64,000 bases of DNA, taken from the NCBI GenBank assembly GCA_032464575.1, contig JAWDKM010000006.1:362019-426018 (forward strand). Direction: 5' to 3'. A model generated the notes under the pieces. That model was not told the origin of the DNA, ran no database searches, and saw only the letters and a program-made list of their open reading frames with translations. Both the position numbers and the translations under genes were made by a program. Origin of the DNA: Pontivivens sp032464575 (GTDB taxonomy: Bacteria; Pseudomonadota; Alphaproteobacteria; Rhodobacterales; Rhodobacteraceae). Shown here in pieces: positions 8,239 through 16,574 of the stretch. The first letter of the stretch is position 1. The number at the start of each line of letters is the position of its first letter.

Positions 8239-8958
8239 TCAGTCGCCCGTCAGACGGTGCAGCCAATCCAGCGTGACATAGCCGTTGGCGAACTCGGCGT
8301 CCTCCAGCCGATGCTCGCCGTCGCCCAGATGCGGCAGGACGGCAACCGCGTCGCTGTAGTCCTCGCCCGTCGTGTTCGCGCCCGGGGTGGCGATGCACGG
8401 AATGCCCGCGGCCACGGCCGCGCAGACGCCCTGTGAATTGTCCTCGATGGCGAGCGGATGGCTGACGCCCAGCCGCTCGCGGGCGAGCTCGTAGGCGTCG
8501 GGCGCGGGCTTGCCGTCCTCGATCATCTCGCGCGTCACGATCATCTCGAAGTCGTCGGGCCGGATGATGCCGCTGGTGGCCGCGAGCAGGGCATCGATGT
8601 TGTCCTGCGCCGTCGCGGTGACGAAGGCGACCGGCAGGCGCTCCTTGCGCGCCTCGGTCAGGAGCCGGCGCACGCCGGGCCGCGGGGTGAGGCCCTTCTC
8701 CTGCATCGCGGCGTCGAAGATCTCGGTTTTGCGGGCGTGGAGCCGGGCGACGCGGTCGTCGTCGAGCTCCGGCCCGTGCTGCGCGGCATAGCGGCGGATG
8801 CGATCCGCACCGCCCGAGCGGGTCAGCAGGTCCTGGTAAAGCGCGCGGCCCCAGGTCCAGTCGAGCCCCTCCTCGGCGAAGGCGTCGTTGAACGCGCTCC
8901 GCTGCATCTCCGATGTTTCCGCGATCGTTCCGATCGATCCGAAGAACAAAGCATCCAT
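8239..8958 (-). CDS. HAD-superfamily protein lacking the catalytic aspartates
   Basis: 239 residues with the overall layout of the CbbY/beta-phosphoglucomutase-like HAD family. Motif I, normally FDxDGT, reads FFGSIGT at residues 5-11, so the nucleophile Asp is Gly7 and the acid/base Asp is Ile9. The other motifs remain: Thr114 in FVTATAQ, Lys150 in EDGKPAPDAYELA, and the acidic pair E172-D173 in LAIEDNSQG. The CbbY-like cap (about 15-85) is present. A normal phosphatase reaction is therefore unlikely and a binding or regulatory role is possible. It follows the thiolase with 76 bases between. Confidence 0.8.
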   Translation of the reverse strand: MDALFFGSIGTIAETSEMQRSAFNDAFAEEGLDWTWGRALYQDLLTRSGGADRIRRYAAQHGPELDDDRVARLHARKTEIFDAAMQEKGLTPRPGVRRLLTEARKERLPVAFVTATAQDNIDALLAATSGIIRPDDFEMIVTREMIEDGKPAPDAYELARERLGVSHPLAIEDNSQGVCAAVAAGIPCIATPGANTTGEDYSDAVAVLPHLGDGEHRLEDAEFANGYVTLDWLHRLTGD

Positions 8959-9040
8959 TGTGTTGTGTGCCCGTCATGCCAACAATTTCCCGGCAGGTAT
9001 GTCGGTGCCGCACGCTGACCACCGATTTCTTGGTGGCGAT

Positions 9041-9814
9041 TCAGTACGATGGAGGCGAGATCGCCGCGACCAGCGCGTCGAGCCCCTCGGTCAGCGCCGC
9101 CGGACCGGGGGCAAGCAGCAAGGGGCTCTTGATTTCGTTGATGCGTCCAGCGCGCACGGCGGGAATGTCCCGCCAGCCGGGGCGGGCGGCGATGCGCTCG
9201 GGCCGGACCTTTTTGCCGCACCACGATCCGATGATGACATCCGGGGCGGCGGCGATCACGTCCGCGTCCTCCACGATCCGTCCCTTCGCATCTACGGTGA
9301 GGCGGTCGGCGAAGATGTCCTCTCCCCCCGCGACGTGGATCAGCTCCGAGACCCAGCCGATGGCGGAGATCAGCGGCTCGTCCCACTCCTCGAACCACAC
9401 TCTTGGGCGGTGCGCCGGGGCAGGGAGCGCCGCGATCCGCGCCTGCCAGCCCGCGATCAGCTCCGCCGCACGCTCCTGCGCGCCGGTCAAGGCGCCCAGT
9501 GTCGCCACCATCGCATAGATCCCGGCCACGTCGCGCTGGTTGAAGGCATGGACCGCGATGCCCGCCCGGATCAGCTCCGCCGCGATGTCGGCCTGGAGGT
9601 CGGAAAAGGTGAGCACCAGGTCCGGTTCCAGCGCCCGGATCGCGGGCACGTCGGCGGAGGTGAACGCGCCCACCTGCGGCTTCTCGCGCCGCACCTGCGG
9701 CGGGCGCACCGCGTAGCCCGTCACGCCGACGATCCGGTCCTGCTGGCCGAGGAGGTAGAGCGTCTCCACCGTTTCCTCGGTCAGGCAGACGATGCGGCGG
9801 GGTCCGTCCGTCAC
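9041..9814 (-). CDS. BtuF-like cobalamin/metallophore-binding protein without signal peptide
   Basis: 257 residues from a GTG at 9814 that overlaps the preceding stop (GTGA). The protein has the two-lobed type III binding-protein pattern: RIVCLTEETVETLYLLGQ at the start, VPAIRALEPDLVLTFSDLQ, the central helix region, and a C-terminal lobe with DVIIGSWCGKK and RINEIKSPLLLAPGPAA. No signal peptide or lipobox precedes residue 1, and no permease or ATPase is adjacent, so it may act in the cytoplasm. Ligand not determined. Confidence 0.78.
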   Translation of the reverse strand: MTDGPRRIVCLTEETVETLYLLGQQDRIVGVTGYAVRPPQVRREKPQVGAFTSADVPAIRALEPDLVLTFSDLQADIAAELIRAGIAVHAFNQRDVAGIYAMVATLGALTGAQERAAELIAGWQARIAALPAPAHRPRVWFEEWDEPLISAIGWVSELIHVAGGEDIFADRLTVDAKGRIVEDADVIAAAPDVIIGSWCGKKVRPERIAARPGWRDIPAVRAGRINEIKSPLLLAPGPAALTEGLDALVAAISPPSY

Positions 9815-10122
9815 GCCAGCTCCAGATCGTAGACCACGATTCCGGCCGCACCGCCCCTGCACATCGCCACCAGCCGGGCACCCAGTTTCACATGCTCCGG
9901 ATGCGCGGCATAGGTCGCCAGCGCCGCCCGGTCGCGGAACCGCGCGACGAAGCCCTCCCCGTGATCCGGCGACTTGCCCTCCATGTCGATGTTCACGCCG
10001 AGCTCCACCGCCTCCAGCCCGTTGATCAACGGCACCAGCTCCGCGATCGCGCGCAATACCTCCAGCCGCGCCTCCCGGGGATGCTCCACGTCGAAATCCA
10101 GAAAGACGCAGTGCAGCAGCAC
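9811..10122 (-). CDS. Dabb (stress-responsive alpha/beta barrel) domain protein
   Basis: 103 residues from a GTG at 10122 preceded by GAGGGA; a longer in-frame start exists at 10167 but adds a charged tail not usual for the family. The protein starts VLLHCVFLDF and has the Dabb pattern (LVPLINGLEAVELGVNID, then HGEGFVARFRDRAALATYA and HPEHVKL), a dimeric ferredoxin-like barrel. It is coupled to the BtuF-like gene by a 4-base overlap. Reaction unknown. Confidence 0.8.
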   Translation of the reverse strand: MLLHCVFLDFDVEHPREARLEVLRAIAELVPLINGLEAVELGVNIDMEGKSPDHGEGFVARFRDRAALATYAAHPEHVKLGARLVAMCRGGAAGIVVYDLELA

Positions 10123-10276
10123 GTCCCTCGACCCTTTCTCCTCCGGGCGATTGCGCTTGCCCGTCAAACCCCTATGTGAGGCGCTGCGACCCCCGCGCGC
10201 AATGCGTCACCGCGGGTCATGGACACGGGCGGCACCGCTGCTACTGTCCGCTTCGGCCAGCATGAAGGAGAGCGCG

Positions 10277-12577
10277 ATGACCAAGTTCGGAACCAGCCAG
10301 TCGGTCCGCCGGACCGAGGATGTCCGCTTCCTGACCGGTCATGGCCGCTATGTGGATGACATCGCGCCAGAGGGGGCGGCCTTCGTCGCCTTCGTCCGCA
10401 GCCCGGTGGCCCACGCGACCATCGCCTCCCTCGATGTCGAGGAGGCGCGGGGCGCCGAGGGTGTTCTCGCCGTCATCACCGCCGCGGATCTGGAAGGCAG
10501 TCTCGACAACCGCATGGACGCCTCGGTGGTGAACAACCGCGACGGCTCCCACGGGGCGCGGCCCGTCCGCCCGATGCTCGCAGCCGACAGGGTGCGCTAT
10601 GCAGGCGAAGCGGTGGCCGCCATTGTGGCCGAGACCAGGCAGCAGGCGCAGGACGCCGCCGAACTCGTCATGGTCGATTACGACGACCTGCCGGTGCACA
10701 TGGAGACCGCCACCGGCGGCACGGCCATCCACGAGACAGCACCCGAGAACCGCGCCTATGACTGGGCCCATGGCGACGAGGCCGCGACCGAAGCCGCCTT
10801 CGCCGATGCCGCCCACCACGTCACGCTGGAGCTCATCGACAACCGCGTCATCGCCAACCCGATGGAGCCGCGCGGCGCCTATGCCGAGATCATGGAGGAC
10901 GGACGCCTCCACGTCTCCGTCAACGGACAGGGGGTCTGGGGCCTGCGCGATGCACTGGCGAAGAAGCTGGGGATGGATGCGGGCGACGTGCGCGTCACCA
11001 ACCCCGACGTCGGCGGCGGCTTCGGCATGAAGTCCTTCAACTATCCCGAACACTTCGTGCTGGCGCTGGCCGCGAAGCAGACGGGGCGCGCCGTGCGCTG
11101 GATGGCCGATCGCGGCGAGGGGCACATGACGGACGCCTCGGGCCGGGACCTCGTGACAACCGCCGAGGCGGCCTTCGACGCGGACCATCGGCTGACCGCG
11201 CTGCGCTTCCACACGGTCAGCAATCTGGGTGCCTACAACTCCCCCTACGGCCAGTTCATCCAGTCCGAACTGGCGCTGAAGGTGATGCCGGGGACCTATG
11301 ACGTGCAGACCACCTTCTTCCACGTGGAGGGTGTCTATACCAACACCACCCCCGTCGACGCCTATCGCGGCGCGGGCCGCCCGGAGGCGATCTACGCGCT
11401 GGAACGGTTGATGGACGCCTCCGCCCGCCAGCTCGGCGTGAGCCCGGTGGAGCTGCGCAAGAGGAACTTCATTCCGCGCGAGAGCTTCCCTTACGTGACC
11501 GCCTCGGGCGAGACCTATGACGTGGGCGACTTCGCCCGCGTGCTCGACCGGGCCGAGGTCGAGGCCGATCTGGCCGGTTTCAAGGCGCGCAAGGCGGAGA
11601 GCGCGCGCCACGGCAAGTACCGCGGCCTCGGCCTCTGCTACTACATCGAGTCCATTCTTGGGTCGCAGGACGAGACCACGAAGATCGAGTTCACCGAAGA
11701 TGGCGGCGTGAACCTCTATGTCGGTACCCAGTCGAACGGGCAGGGGCACGAGACGGTCTTCGCCCAGATCCTGCATCAGCGGGCCGGGATCCCCTTCGAC
11801 AAGATCGTCTTCTTGCAAGGCGACAGCGACCGGATCGCCACAGGCGGCGGCACCGGCGGCTCCCGCTCGGTGACGATGCAGGGCAACTCGATCAACGCCG
11901 CGGCCGACGAGATGATCCGCAAGTACCGCCCCCTGGCCGAGGAGGAGATGGAGGTTGCCGCAGCCGATCTCGACTTCGAGGATGGGGAATTCCGCGTCGC
12001 GGGCACCGACAAGACGGTGACGCTGATGGCGCTCGCCGAAACCGCCCGCCAGCGGGGCCTGCAGGAGCTGCTCGTCACCGAGCTCGAAAACACCGTCCCC
12101 GGCCGCTCCTACCCCAACGGCGCGCATTTCGCGGAAGTCGAGGTCGATCCCGAGACGGGCAAGACCACCTGCGTGAAATACACCGTGGTCGACGATTTCG
12201 GCGTGCTGATGAACCCGATGCTGGCCGAGGGGCAGGTCCATGGCGGCGTCGCCCAGGGCATCGGGCAGGCGATCACCGAGCAGGTTGTCTACGACGCGGA
12301 TGGCCAGCTCCTGTCGGGCTCCTTCATGGATTACGCCATGCCGCGGGCCTACGACGTGCCGTGGATGGACTTCCACGCGGAGCTGGTGCCGTCAACGGCC
12401 AACGAGATCGGCATGAAGGGCTGCGGCGAGGCCGGCACCGTCGGCGCGCTCGCCGCCGTGACCAACGCGGCACTCGACGCAGTCTGGGACGCGGGCGTGC
12501 ACCACGTCGACATGCCGATCACGCCGGTGCGCATGTGGGGCTGGCTCGACGCGGCTGGAAAGGTGGCGGCGGAATAG
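10277..12577 (+). CDS. Molybdenum hydroxylase large subunit (form II CoxL-like / xanthine dehydrogenase family)
   Basis: 766 residues from ATG at 10277, with AAGGAG at 10265-10270; the open frame extends 101 codons further upstream without support. Molybdopterin-cytosine-dinucleotide-binding subunit of a CO dehydrogenase-like hydroxylase. The N-terminus has RRTEDVRFLTGHGRYVDD, typical of CoxL. The active-site loop is AYRGAGR at 362-368, the form II signature, not the AYRCSFR loop of true CO dehydrogenase. GGGFGMK, GQGHET and the C-terminal GCGEAGTVGALAAVTNA are also present. The small iron-sulfur and medium FAD subunits are not encoded nearby, so partners must be elsewhere. Substrate unknown. 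Confidence 0.88.
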   Translation: MTKFGTSQSVRRTEDVRFLTGHGRYVDDIAPEGAAFVAFVRSPVAHATIASLDVEEARGAEGVLAVITAADLEGSLDNRMDASVVNNRDGSHGARPVRPMLAADRVRYAGEAVAAIVAETRQQAQDAAELVMVDYDDLPVHMETATGGTAIHETAPENRAYDWAHGDEAATEAAFADAAHHVTLELIDNRVIANPMEPRGAYAEIMEDGRLHVSVNGQGVWGLRDALAKKLGMDAGDVRVTNPDVGGGFGMKSFNYPEHFVLALAAKQTGRAVRWMADRGEGHMTDASGRDLVTTAEAAFDADHRLTALRFHTVSNLGAYNSPYGQFIQSELALKVMPGTYDVQTTFFHVEGVYTNTTPVDAYRGAGRPEAIYALERLMDASARQLGVSPVELRKRNFIPRESFPYVTASGETYDVGDFARVLDRAEVEADLAGFKARKAESARHGKYRGLGLCYYIESILGSQDETTKIEFTEDGGVNLYVGTQSNGQGHETVFAQILHQRAGIPFDKIVFLQGDSDRIATGGGTGGSRSVTMQGNSINAAADEMIRKYRPLAEEEMEVAAADLDFEDGEFRVAGTDKTVTLMALAETARQRGLQELLVTELENTVPGRSYPNGAHFAEVEVDPETGKTTCVKYTVVDDFGVLMNPMLAEGQVHGGVAQGIGQAITEQVVYDADGQLLSGSFMDYAMPRAYDVPWMDFHAELVPSTANEIGMKGCGEAGTVGALAAVTNAALDAVWDAGVHHVDMPITPVRMWGWLDAAGKVAAE

Positions 12578-12977
12578 GGCGCTCCCGCCCGTCTTCGGGG
12601 CCTGCCGGCCCCTCATCCCGTTGGGCGGGGCCGCGCCTGCGGCGCGGTGTCCCCTCCCTGAGCCTCCGCCTGCAGCGGGGGAGGGGAGCAGTCGCGACGC
12701 AGATCGCCACCGCCTGTTTCCTCACCGACTTGGCCCTTCGTCTTGTCGTGCGAGGTTGCGCCCGCGGTACGACCGTCCCGCCCTCATCTTGCCCGGAGCG
12801 GGCGGGGCGCGCGGAGCCAGGGTGCTCCCGCCCGTCTCCTGAGCCCCACGTCCTTTCATCGCGTTTGGACCGGACCGGCATACGGCCGACCGCCTTCTGC
12901 CGGCTTCGTCCCGACCGCGGTTCGAGAGCCCGCCCCACTCTTCTTCTTGGTCCAGATGCCCCGACGCGCCGGTCGCG
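12578..12977. other. Intergenic region, GC-rich repeats
   Basis: This 400-base gap between convergent genes has no convincing gene. It contains several short inverted repeats, for example GGCCGCGCCTGCGGCGCGG near 12628-12646, and a segment CCCCTCCCTGAGCCTCC...GGGGGAGGGG (12651-12687) that resembles 180-238. Open frames crossing it are arginine/proline-rich and lack ribosome sites. Confidence 0.5.
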
Positions 12978-13733
12978 TCAGTCGGCGAAGGCACCGGGGC
13001 CCAGCGGGATCGGCGCAGGCCGGTCGACCCGGCATAGGTCGCAGATCCGCACGGCCGTCAGCACGCCTGAGCGCATCAGGTCCTGATCGCTAGGCAGCAC
13101 GTAGGGATCGGCGGTCTCGTAGCGCACCTCGTAGCCGAGATCCGCGAAGGAGGCGATCGTCATGCGGCTCAACGGCCGATCGGTGCCCGACAGGAATCCC
13201 GTCATCAGCTCGTCGCCGAAGGTGAGCTCGCGCCAGTGCCCGTCCCGTGTGCCCGCGCCGCCGGTATTCGCGACCGGCACCGGCGCGGGCGCCTGGCCGA
13301 GCAGCTCGCCATATTCCCGCGTCGCCGCCGCCCCGGTGAAGATCGGGTCGGGGCCGCCCTCGCCCTCGATCAGGCCCAGTATGGCCCAGAGCGTGCCTGC
13401 CCCCAGAACATGGCCCATTTCGTGCAGGATCACGTCCTCGAAGGTGCCGTCCTGCTCCAGCCGCTGGATGTCGGCCTCGTCGAACTCCATGACGCCCAGG
13501 GCGGGCAGACGGGTGACGGGGCGCAGCACCGTCGGTCCCGCCTGGCCGAGCACGCCCGAGGGGCCGTCGATCGGTGTGATCGTCGCGTCGATCACGATGC
13601 CCTCGATCCGCTCCCCGCGATAGGTCACCGGCGGCAGCGCGGTGTCGAGCACGTCGTTCCAACGCTCCGCCGCCCGCTCGAAGACCTCGCGCCGCCCGCC
13701 GGACAGGCCGTTCCCGTATCTCACCTCGATCAT
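12978..13733 (-). CDS. Leishmanolysin-like zinc metalloprotease
   Basis: 251 residues if started at ATG 13733 (MIEVRYGNGLSG); the frame is open to 13820 but the extra residues do not form a signal peptide. The metzincin-type zinc site is HEMGH at 104-108 (VILHEMGHVLGAGTLW), a third ligand is likely His166 in RDGHWREL, and a Met-turn follows in GDELMTGF (Met177). This order is that of the M8 leishmanolysin family found in bacteria as secreted or extracellular proteases. No secretion signal is visible, so secretion by a C-terminal or type I route is possible. It lies downstream of chpT on the same strand. Confidence 0.78.
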   Translation of the reverse strand: MIEVRYGNGLSGGRREVFERAAERWNDVLDTALPPVTYRGERIEGIVIDATITPIDGPSGVLGQAGPTVLRPVTRLPALGVMEFDEADIQRLEQDGTFEDVILHEMGHVLGAGTLWAILGLIEGEGGPDPIFTGAAATREYGELLGQAPAPVPVANTGGAGTRDGHWRELTFGDELMTGFLSGTDRPLSRMTIASFADLGYEVRYETADPYVLPSDQDLMRSGVLTAVRICDLCRVDRPAPIPLGPGAFAD

Positions 13734-13853
13734 GGTGCGCCCCCACGCCTTGACTGTTTCGTGACATGTCAGATGGGGTGGGGGCGCCGCGTTGACCACG
13801 ACAAAGGCCCGTGAGGCCATCCGAGCGATGTCGGCGGGCGCCCGCCGAGGGCG

Positions 13854-14513
13854 TCAGACCGTCAGCGTCAGCCACTCTTCCGAAAGCTCCAGCGCGATGG
13901 GCCGCCCGACCGTCATCGCCTGCAGGCGGGCGAGCAGGAACTGCACCTCGCCCGCGCGGAAATCCGCGATGTCCTGCGGGCGTTCCAGCGCGGCCTGCAG
14001 TCGTGGATCCAGCCGGACGCGCGGCCCCGACCCCTCGACGCGCAGCCGCTCGCCCGTCACGACCGTCAGCAGCCCGCCCAGCGGCAGCGCGCTGTCGGCG
14101 CATAGCAGCGCGAGCGCCAGCATCTTCGCCTCCATCCGGGGCATGTCGCGCGGCCCCCCCGCCCAGGTGAAGCGCAGCCGCGGCCGGGTGAAGCAATCGG
14201 TGAAGAGCCGGTCGAGCTCCCGCCCCCGGCTCGTCCCGTCCGCCCCCGCGGCCCCGAAGGCGAGCCGGAACAGGCGCAGCTTTGCCGCAGCCGATCTTGC
14301 GCTTTCGCCTATCAGGACCATCTCCGGCGAAGAGGTGCCGACATTCATCGCCTCGATCAGTTCCACGCCGTTGTCGATCGCGCCGACGGGGCTGATCAGG
14401 TCGTGACAGATGCGCGACGTGACCAGGGCCGCGAGCGCGCCGGTCGGATCCTCGCCCGGGGCATCCCCCGCGATGCCGGAATGGGACGGTACAGTCGAAG
14501 GACGGGAGGCCAT
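13854..14513 (-). CDS. chpT: Histidine phosphotransferase ChpT
   Basis: 219 residues. ChpT relays phosphate from the hybrid kinase CckA to CtrA and CpdR. The phosphorylated histidine is in RICHDLISPVGAIDNGVELI (about residue 37), which forms the dimerising helical hairpin, followed by a degenerate Bergerat-like ATPase fold (about 95-219) as in Caulobacter ChpT. In Rhodobacterales this pathway governs motility, gene transfer agent production and related traits. The only reasonable start codon is at 14511-14513; it shares the four bases CATG with the divergent DUF3553 gene start. GAGG lies about ten bases upstream of it. Confidence 0.87.
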   Translation of the reverse strand: MASRPSTVPSHSGIAGDAPGEDPTGALAALVTSRICHDLISPVGAIDNGVELIEAMNVGTSSPEMVLIGESARSAAAKLRLFRLAFGAAGADGTSRGRELDRLFTDCFTRPRLRFTWAGGPRDMPRMEAKMLALALLCADSALPLGGLLTVVTGERLRVEGSGPRVRLDPRLQAALERPQDIADFRAGEVQFLLARLQAMTVGRPIALELSEEWLTLTV

Positions 14514-14718
14514 GAACGAATTCCTCGAACCCGGCGCACTGGTGCGCCATCCAGATCAGCCCGATTGGGGAACCGGACAGGTGCAGTCAGTCGTGGGCGG
14601 CCGGATCACCGTGAATTTCGAGCACACCGGCAAGGTGGTGATCGATGGATCGCGGGTGATCCTGACGCAGGTCTACGAACAGTCCGACACTGGCCGAAAT
14701 GTCGCATCCCAAGGTTAA
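14512..14718 (+). CDS. DUF3553 domain protein
   Basis: 68 residues, starting with GGGAGG six bases before the ATG. The sequence (EPGALVRHPDQPDWGTGQVQ, then GGRITVNFEHTGKVVID) is the compact DUF3553 fold, seen also as a terminal domain on some helicases, and rich in beta strands. The ATG overlaps the chpT start codon head to head. Role unknown; the DNA- or RNA-associated occurrences of the domain suggest nucleic-acid binding, which is inference. Confidence 0.82.
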   Translation: MNEFLEPGALVRHPDQPDWGTGQVQSVVGGRITVNFEHTGKVVIDGSRVILTQVYEQSDTGRNVASQG

Positions 14719-14766
14719 CAGAAGATGACCGTGTGTTGAGGGGCCTCTCGCGCCGCAGCGGCGCCG

Positions 14767-14795
14767 TTGAACTTCGCGACCTGCCCGCATAGGGT
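14767..14795 (+). promoter_or_regulatory. Candidate sigma-70 promoter for olsBA
   Basis: TTGAAC at 14767-14772 and TAGGGT at 14790-14795 are separated by 17 bases and lie about 30 bases before the olsB start. The spacing is ideal; the -10 match is moderate. This is a sequence match only. Confidence 0.35.
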
Positions 14796-14824
14796 CCCTC
14801 GCACTCCACGGAAGCGGTCACGGT

Positions 14825-15622
14825 ATGAAGATGCAGGTCGAAGCGCAGAAATTCGAGGTCCGCCTCGCGTCCGACGACGCCGAGGTCGAGGCCGCGCAGC
14901 GCCTGCGCTACGAGGTCTTCGTCGAGGAGATGGGTGCCAAGGCCGCGCCCGGGGATCACGCCGCGCGGTTGGAGCGGGACGCCTTCGATCCGCATTTCGA
15001 CCACCTCCTGCTCATCGACCGGGCCCGCGCGGCACAGGGCATCAACCTCGGTGTCGTCGGCGTCTACCGCCTGATGCGCGGCTCGGTGGCGGCAGCCGGT
15101 CCCGGCTTTTACGGCCAGCACGAGTACGACCTGTCAAAGCTGACCGCGCTGGGGCGCGAGACGGTTGAGCTCGGCCGCTCCTGCGTCCATGCCGACTATC
15201 GCGGCGGGGCGGCGATGCACCTGCTCTGGTCGGGTCTCGGTGAATACGTGATCGGCCACGGGGTGGAGATCATGTTCGGCGTCGCCTCCTTCCACGGCAC
15301 GGATGTCGAGGTGCTGGCCCAGCCGCTCTCCCTGCTCCATCACCAGCACCTCGCACCCGAGGAGCTGCGCGTGCGCACATTGCCTCAGCACTTCGTGCCG
15401 ATGGACCGGCTGCCGGCGGACGAGGTCGACCACAAGGCGGCGATGCGCGCGATCCCGCCGCTCATCAAGGCGTATCTGCGCCTTGGCGGCTTCGTCGGCG
15501 AGGGCGCCTTCATCGACTGGGAGTTCAACACGGTCGATGTATGCCTTTTGATGGACACGACCCGCATGGCCGACCGGTATCGCGAGATGTATTCCCGCCG
15601 CGCGCGGAGCGTCCAGGCGTGA
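14825..15622 (+). CDS. olsB: L-ornithine N-alpha-acyltransferase OlsB
   Basis: 265 residues. First step of ornithine-lipid synthesis: transfers a 3-hydroxyacyl group from acyl-ACP to ornithine, giving lyso-ornithine lipid. The GNAT-like fold shows QRLRYEVFVEEMGAKA near the N-terminus, GVYRLMRG, TVELGRSCVHADYRGGAAMH and a C-terminal KAYLRLGGFVGEGAFIDWEF, all family hallmarks. The stop overlaps the GTG start of the next acyltransferase (GTGA at 15619-15622), giving the standard olsBA operon. Confidence 0.93.
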   Translation: MKMQVEAQKFEVRLASDDAEVEAAQRLRYEVFVEEMGAKAAPGDHAARLERDAFDPHFDHLLLIDRARAAQGINLGVVGVYRLMRGSVAAAGPGFYGQHEYDLSKLTALGRETVELGRSCVHADYRGGAAMHLLWSGLGEYVIGHGVEIMFGVASFHGTDVEVLAQPLSLLHHQHLAPEELRVRTLPQHFVPMDRLPADEVDHKAAMRAIPPLIKAYLRLGGFVGEGAFIDWEFNTVDVCLLMDTTRMADRYREMYSRRARSVQA

Positions 15623-16476
15623 GCACCTGGGAAGGCCCGCCGCCGCCGGTCCTGCCGCGGCCCGGGCCGCTTCGCGCGCTCGTCGGGGGGCTGCGCATCG
15701 GGGTGCTCGGCGCCTGGCTCGCGGTGATGACCGCGCTCTACGCTCTTCTGAAAGTCGCCGAGCCGCTGTTTCTGGGTACGCAACCGCGGTTCCTCGTCAT
15801 GCGGCTCTGGGCGCGGGTCAGCCTGCGGCTGATCGGATTGCGGCGGGTGGTGCACGGGACACCGCTGGGCCGGGGCGGGGCGATGGTGGCGAACCATTCG
15901 AGCTGGCTCGACGTCATGGCGCTCTGCTCCATCGGGCAGGTCGCCTTCGTCGCGAAGGCGGAGGTGCGGGACTGGCCCGGCATCGGCTTCTGCGCGCGCC
16001 TGATGGACGCGCTCTTCGTCGAACGGCGCGCCGCGGCGGCCGCCCAGCAGAAGCGCGACATGACCGAGCGGATCGACCGCGGCCAGCAGCTCCTGTTCTT
16101 TCCCGAGGGCACCAGCACCGACGGTTTGCGGGTCCTGCCGTTCAAATCGGCGCTCTTCGCCGCCTTCCACCAGCCCGGCCTGGCGGAGGAGATGGAGGTG
16201 CAGCCCGTGGCTCTCGCCTATGTGCCGAACGCGCGCTTGCCGGCCTCGTTCTACGGCTGGTGGGGGGACATGAGCCTCGGCGCGCATATCTGGGCGATGG
16301 TCACGCGGTCCTTCGGGGGCGAGGTGCATCTGAGCTTCGCCGATCCGGTCCGCCCCGCCGCCTTCATCGACCGCAAGGCGCTGGCCGCCCACTGCGAGAC
16401 GGCGGTGCGCGACGGCTGGGCGCGGTTCGTCGCCGTGCCCGAGCCCAAGCAGCCGGCGGCGGTTCCGGGCGAGTGA
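15619..16476 (+). CDS. olsA: Lyso-ornithine lipid O-acyltransferase OlsA (PlsC family)
   Basis: 285 residues from the GTG at 15619; a larger frame starting earlier overlaps olsB out of frame and is rejected. Adds the second acyl chain to lyso-ornithine lipid; some family members also act on lysophosphatidic acid. One or two N-terminal membrane segments (about 22-45) precede the acyltransferase motif NHSSWLDVM (HX4D), then FVAKAEVRDWPGIG and FFPEGTSTDG. It is coupled to olsB and probably acts at the inner membrane face. Confidence 0.92.
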   Translation: MSTWEGPPPPVLPRPGPLRALVGGLRIGVLGAWLAVMTALYALLKVAEPLFLGTQPRFLVMRLWARVSLRLIGLRRVVHGTPLGRGGAMVANHSSWLDVMALCSIGQVAFVAKAEVRDWPGIGFCARLMDALFVERRAAAAAQQKRDMTERIDRGQQLLFFPEGTSTDGLRVLPFKSALFAAFHQPGLAEEMEVQPVALAYVPNARLPASFYGWWGDMSLGAHIWAMVTRSFGGEVHLSFADPVRPAAFIDRKALAAHCETAVRDGWARFVAVPEPKQPAAVPGE

Positions 16477-16531
16477 CGCCGGGGGCTGCGCGCCCCCGGA
16501 CCCCCGCGGCGTATTTTCGGAAAGATGAAGC
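16477..16531. repeat. Dispersed intergenic element (hairpin plus GTATTTT...GATGAAG)
   Basis: The 7-bp inverted repeat CCGGGGG/CCCCCGG (16479-16499) is followed by ACCCCCGCGGCGTATTTTCG and then GAAAGATGAAG. The same order of parts occurs near 31.7 and, in part, near 0.45, 0.55, 29.8, 34.4 and 41.5 kb. It lies between convergent olsA and the GNAT remnant and could serve as a terminator for either strand. Confidence 0.65.
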
Positions 16532-16574
16532 GCGAAACATGTTACGGGAATGGAGGGTCCGCCCCGATCCTGTA

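Noticed and set aside
9974..10276. N-terminal extension of the CoxL-like gene
   Set aside because: Antisense to the Dabb gene and without conservation; the ribosome site at 10265-10270 fixes the start at 10277.
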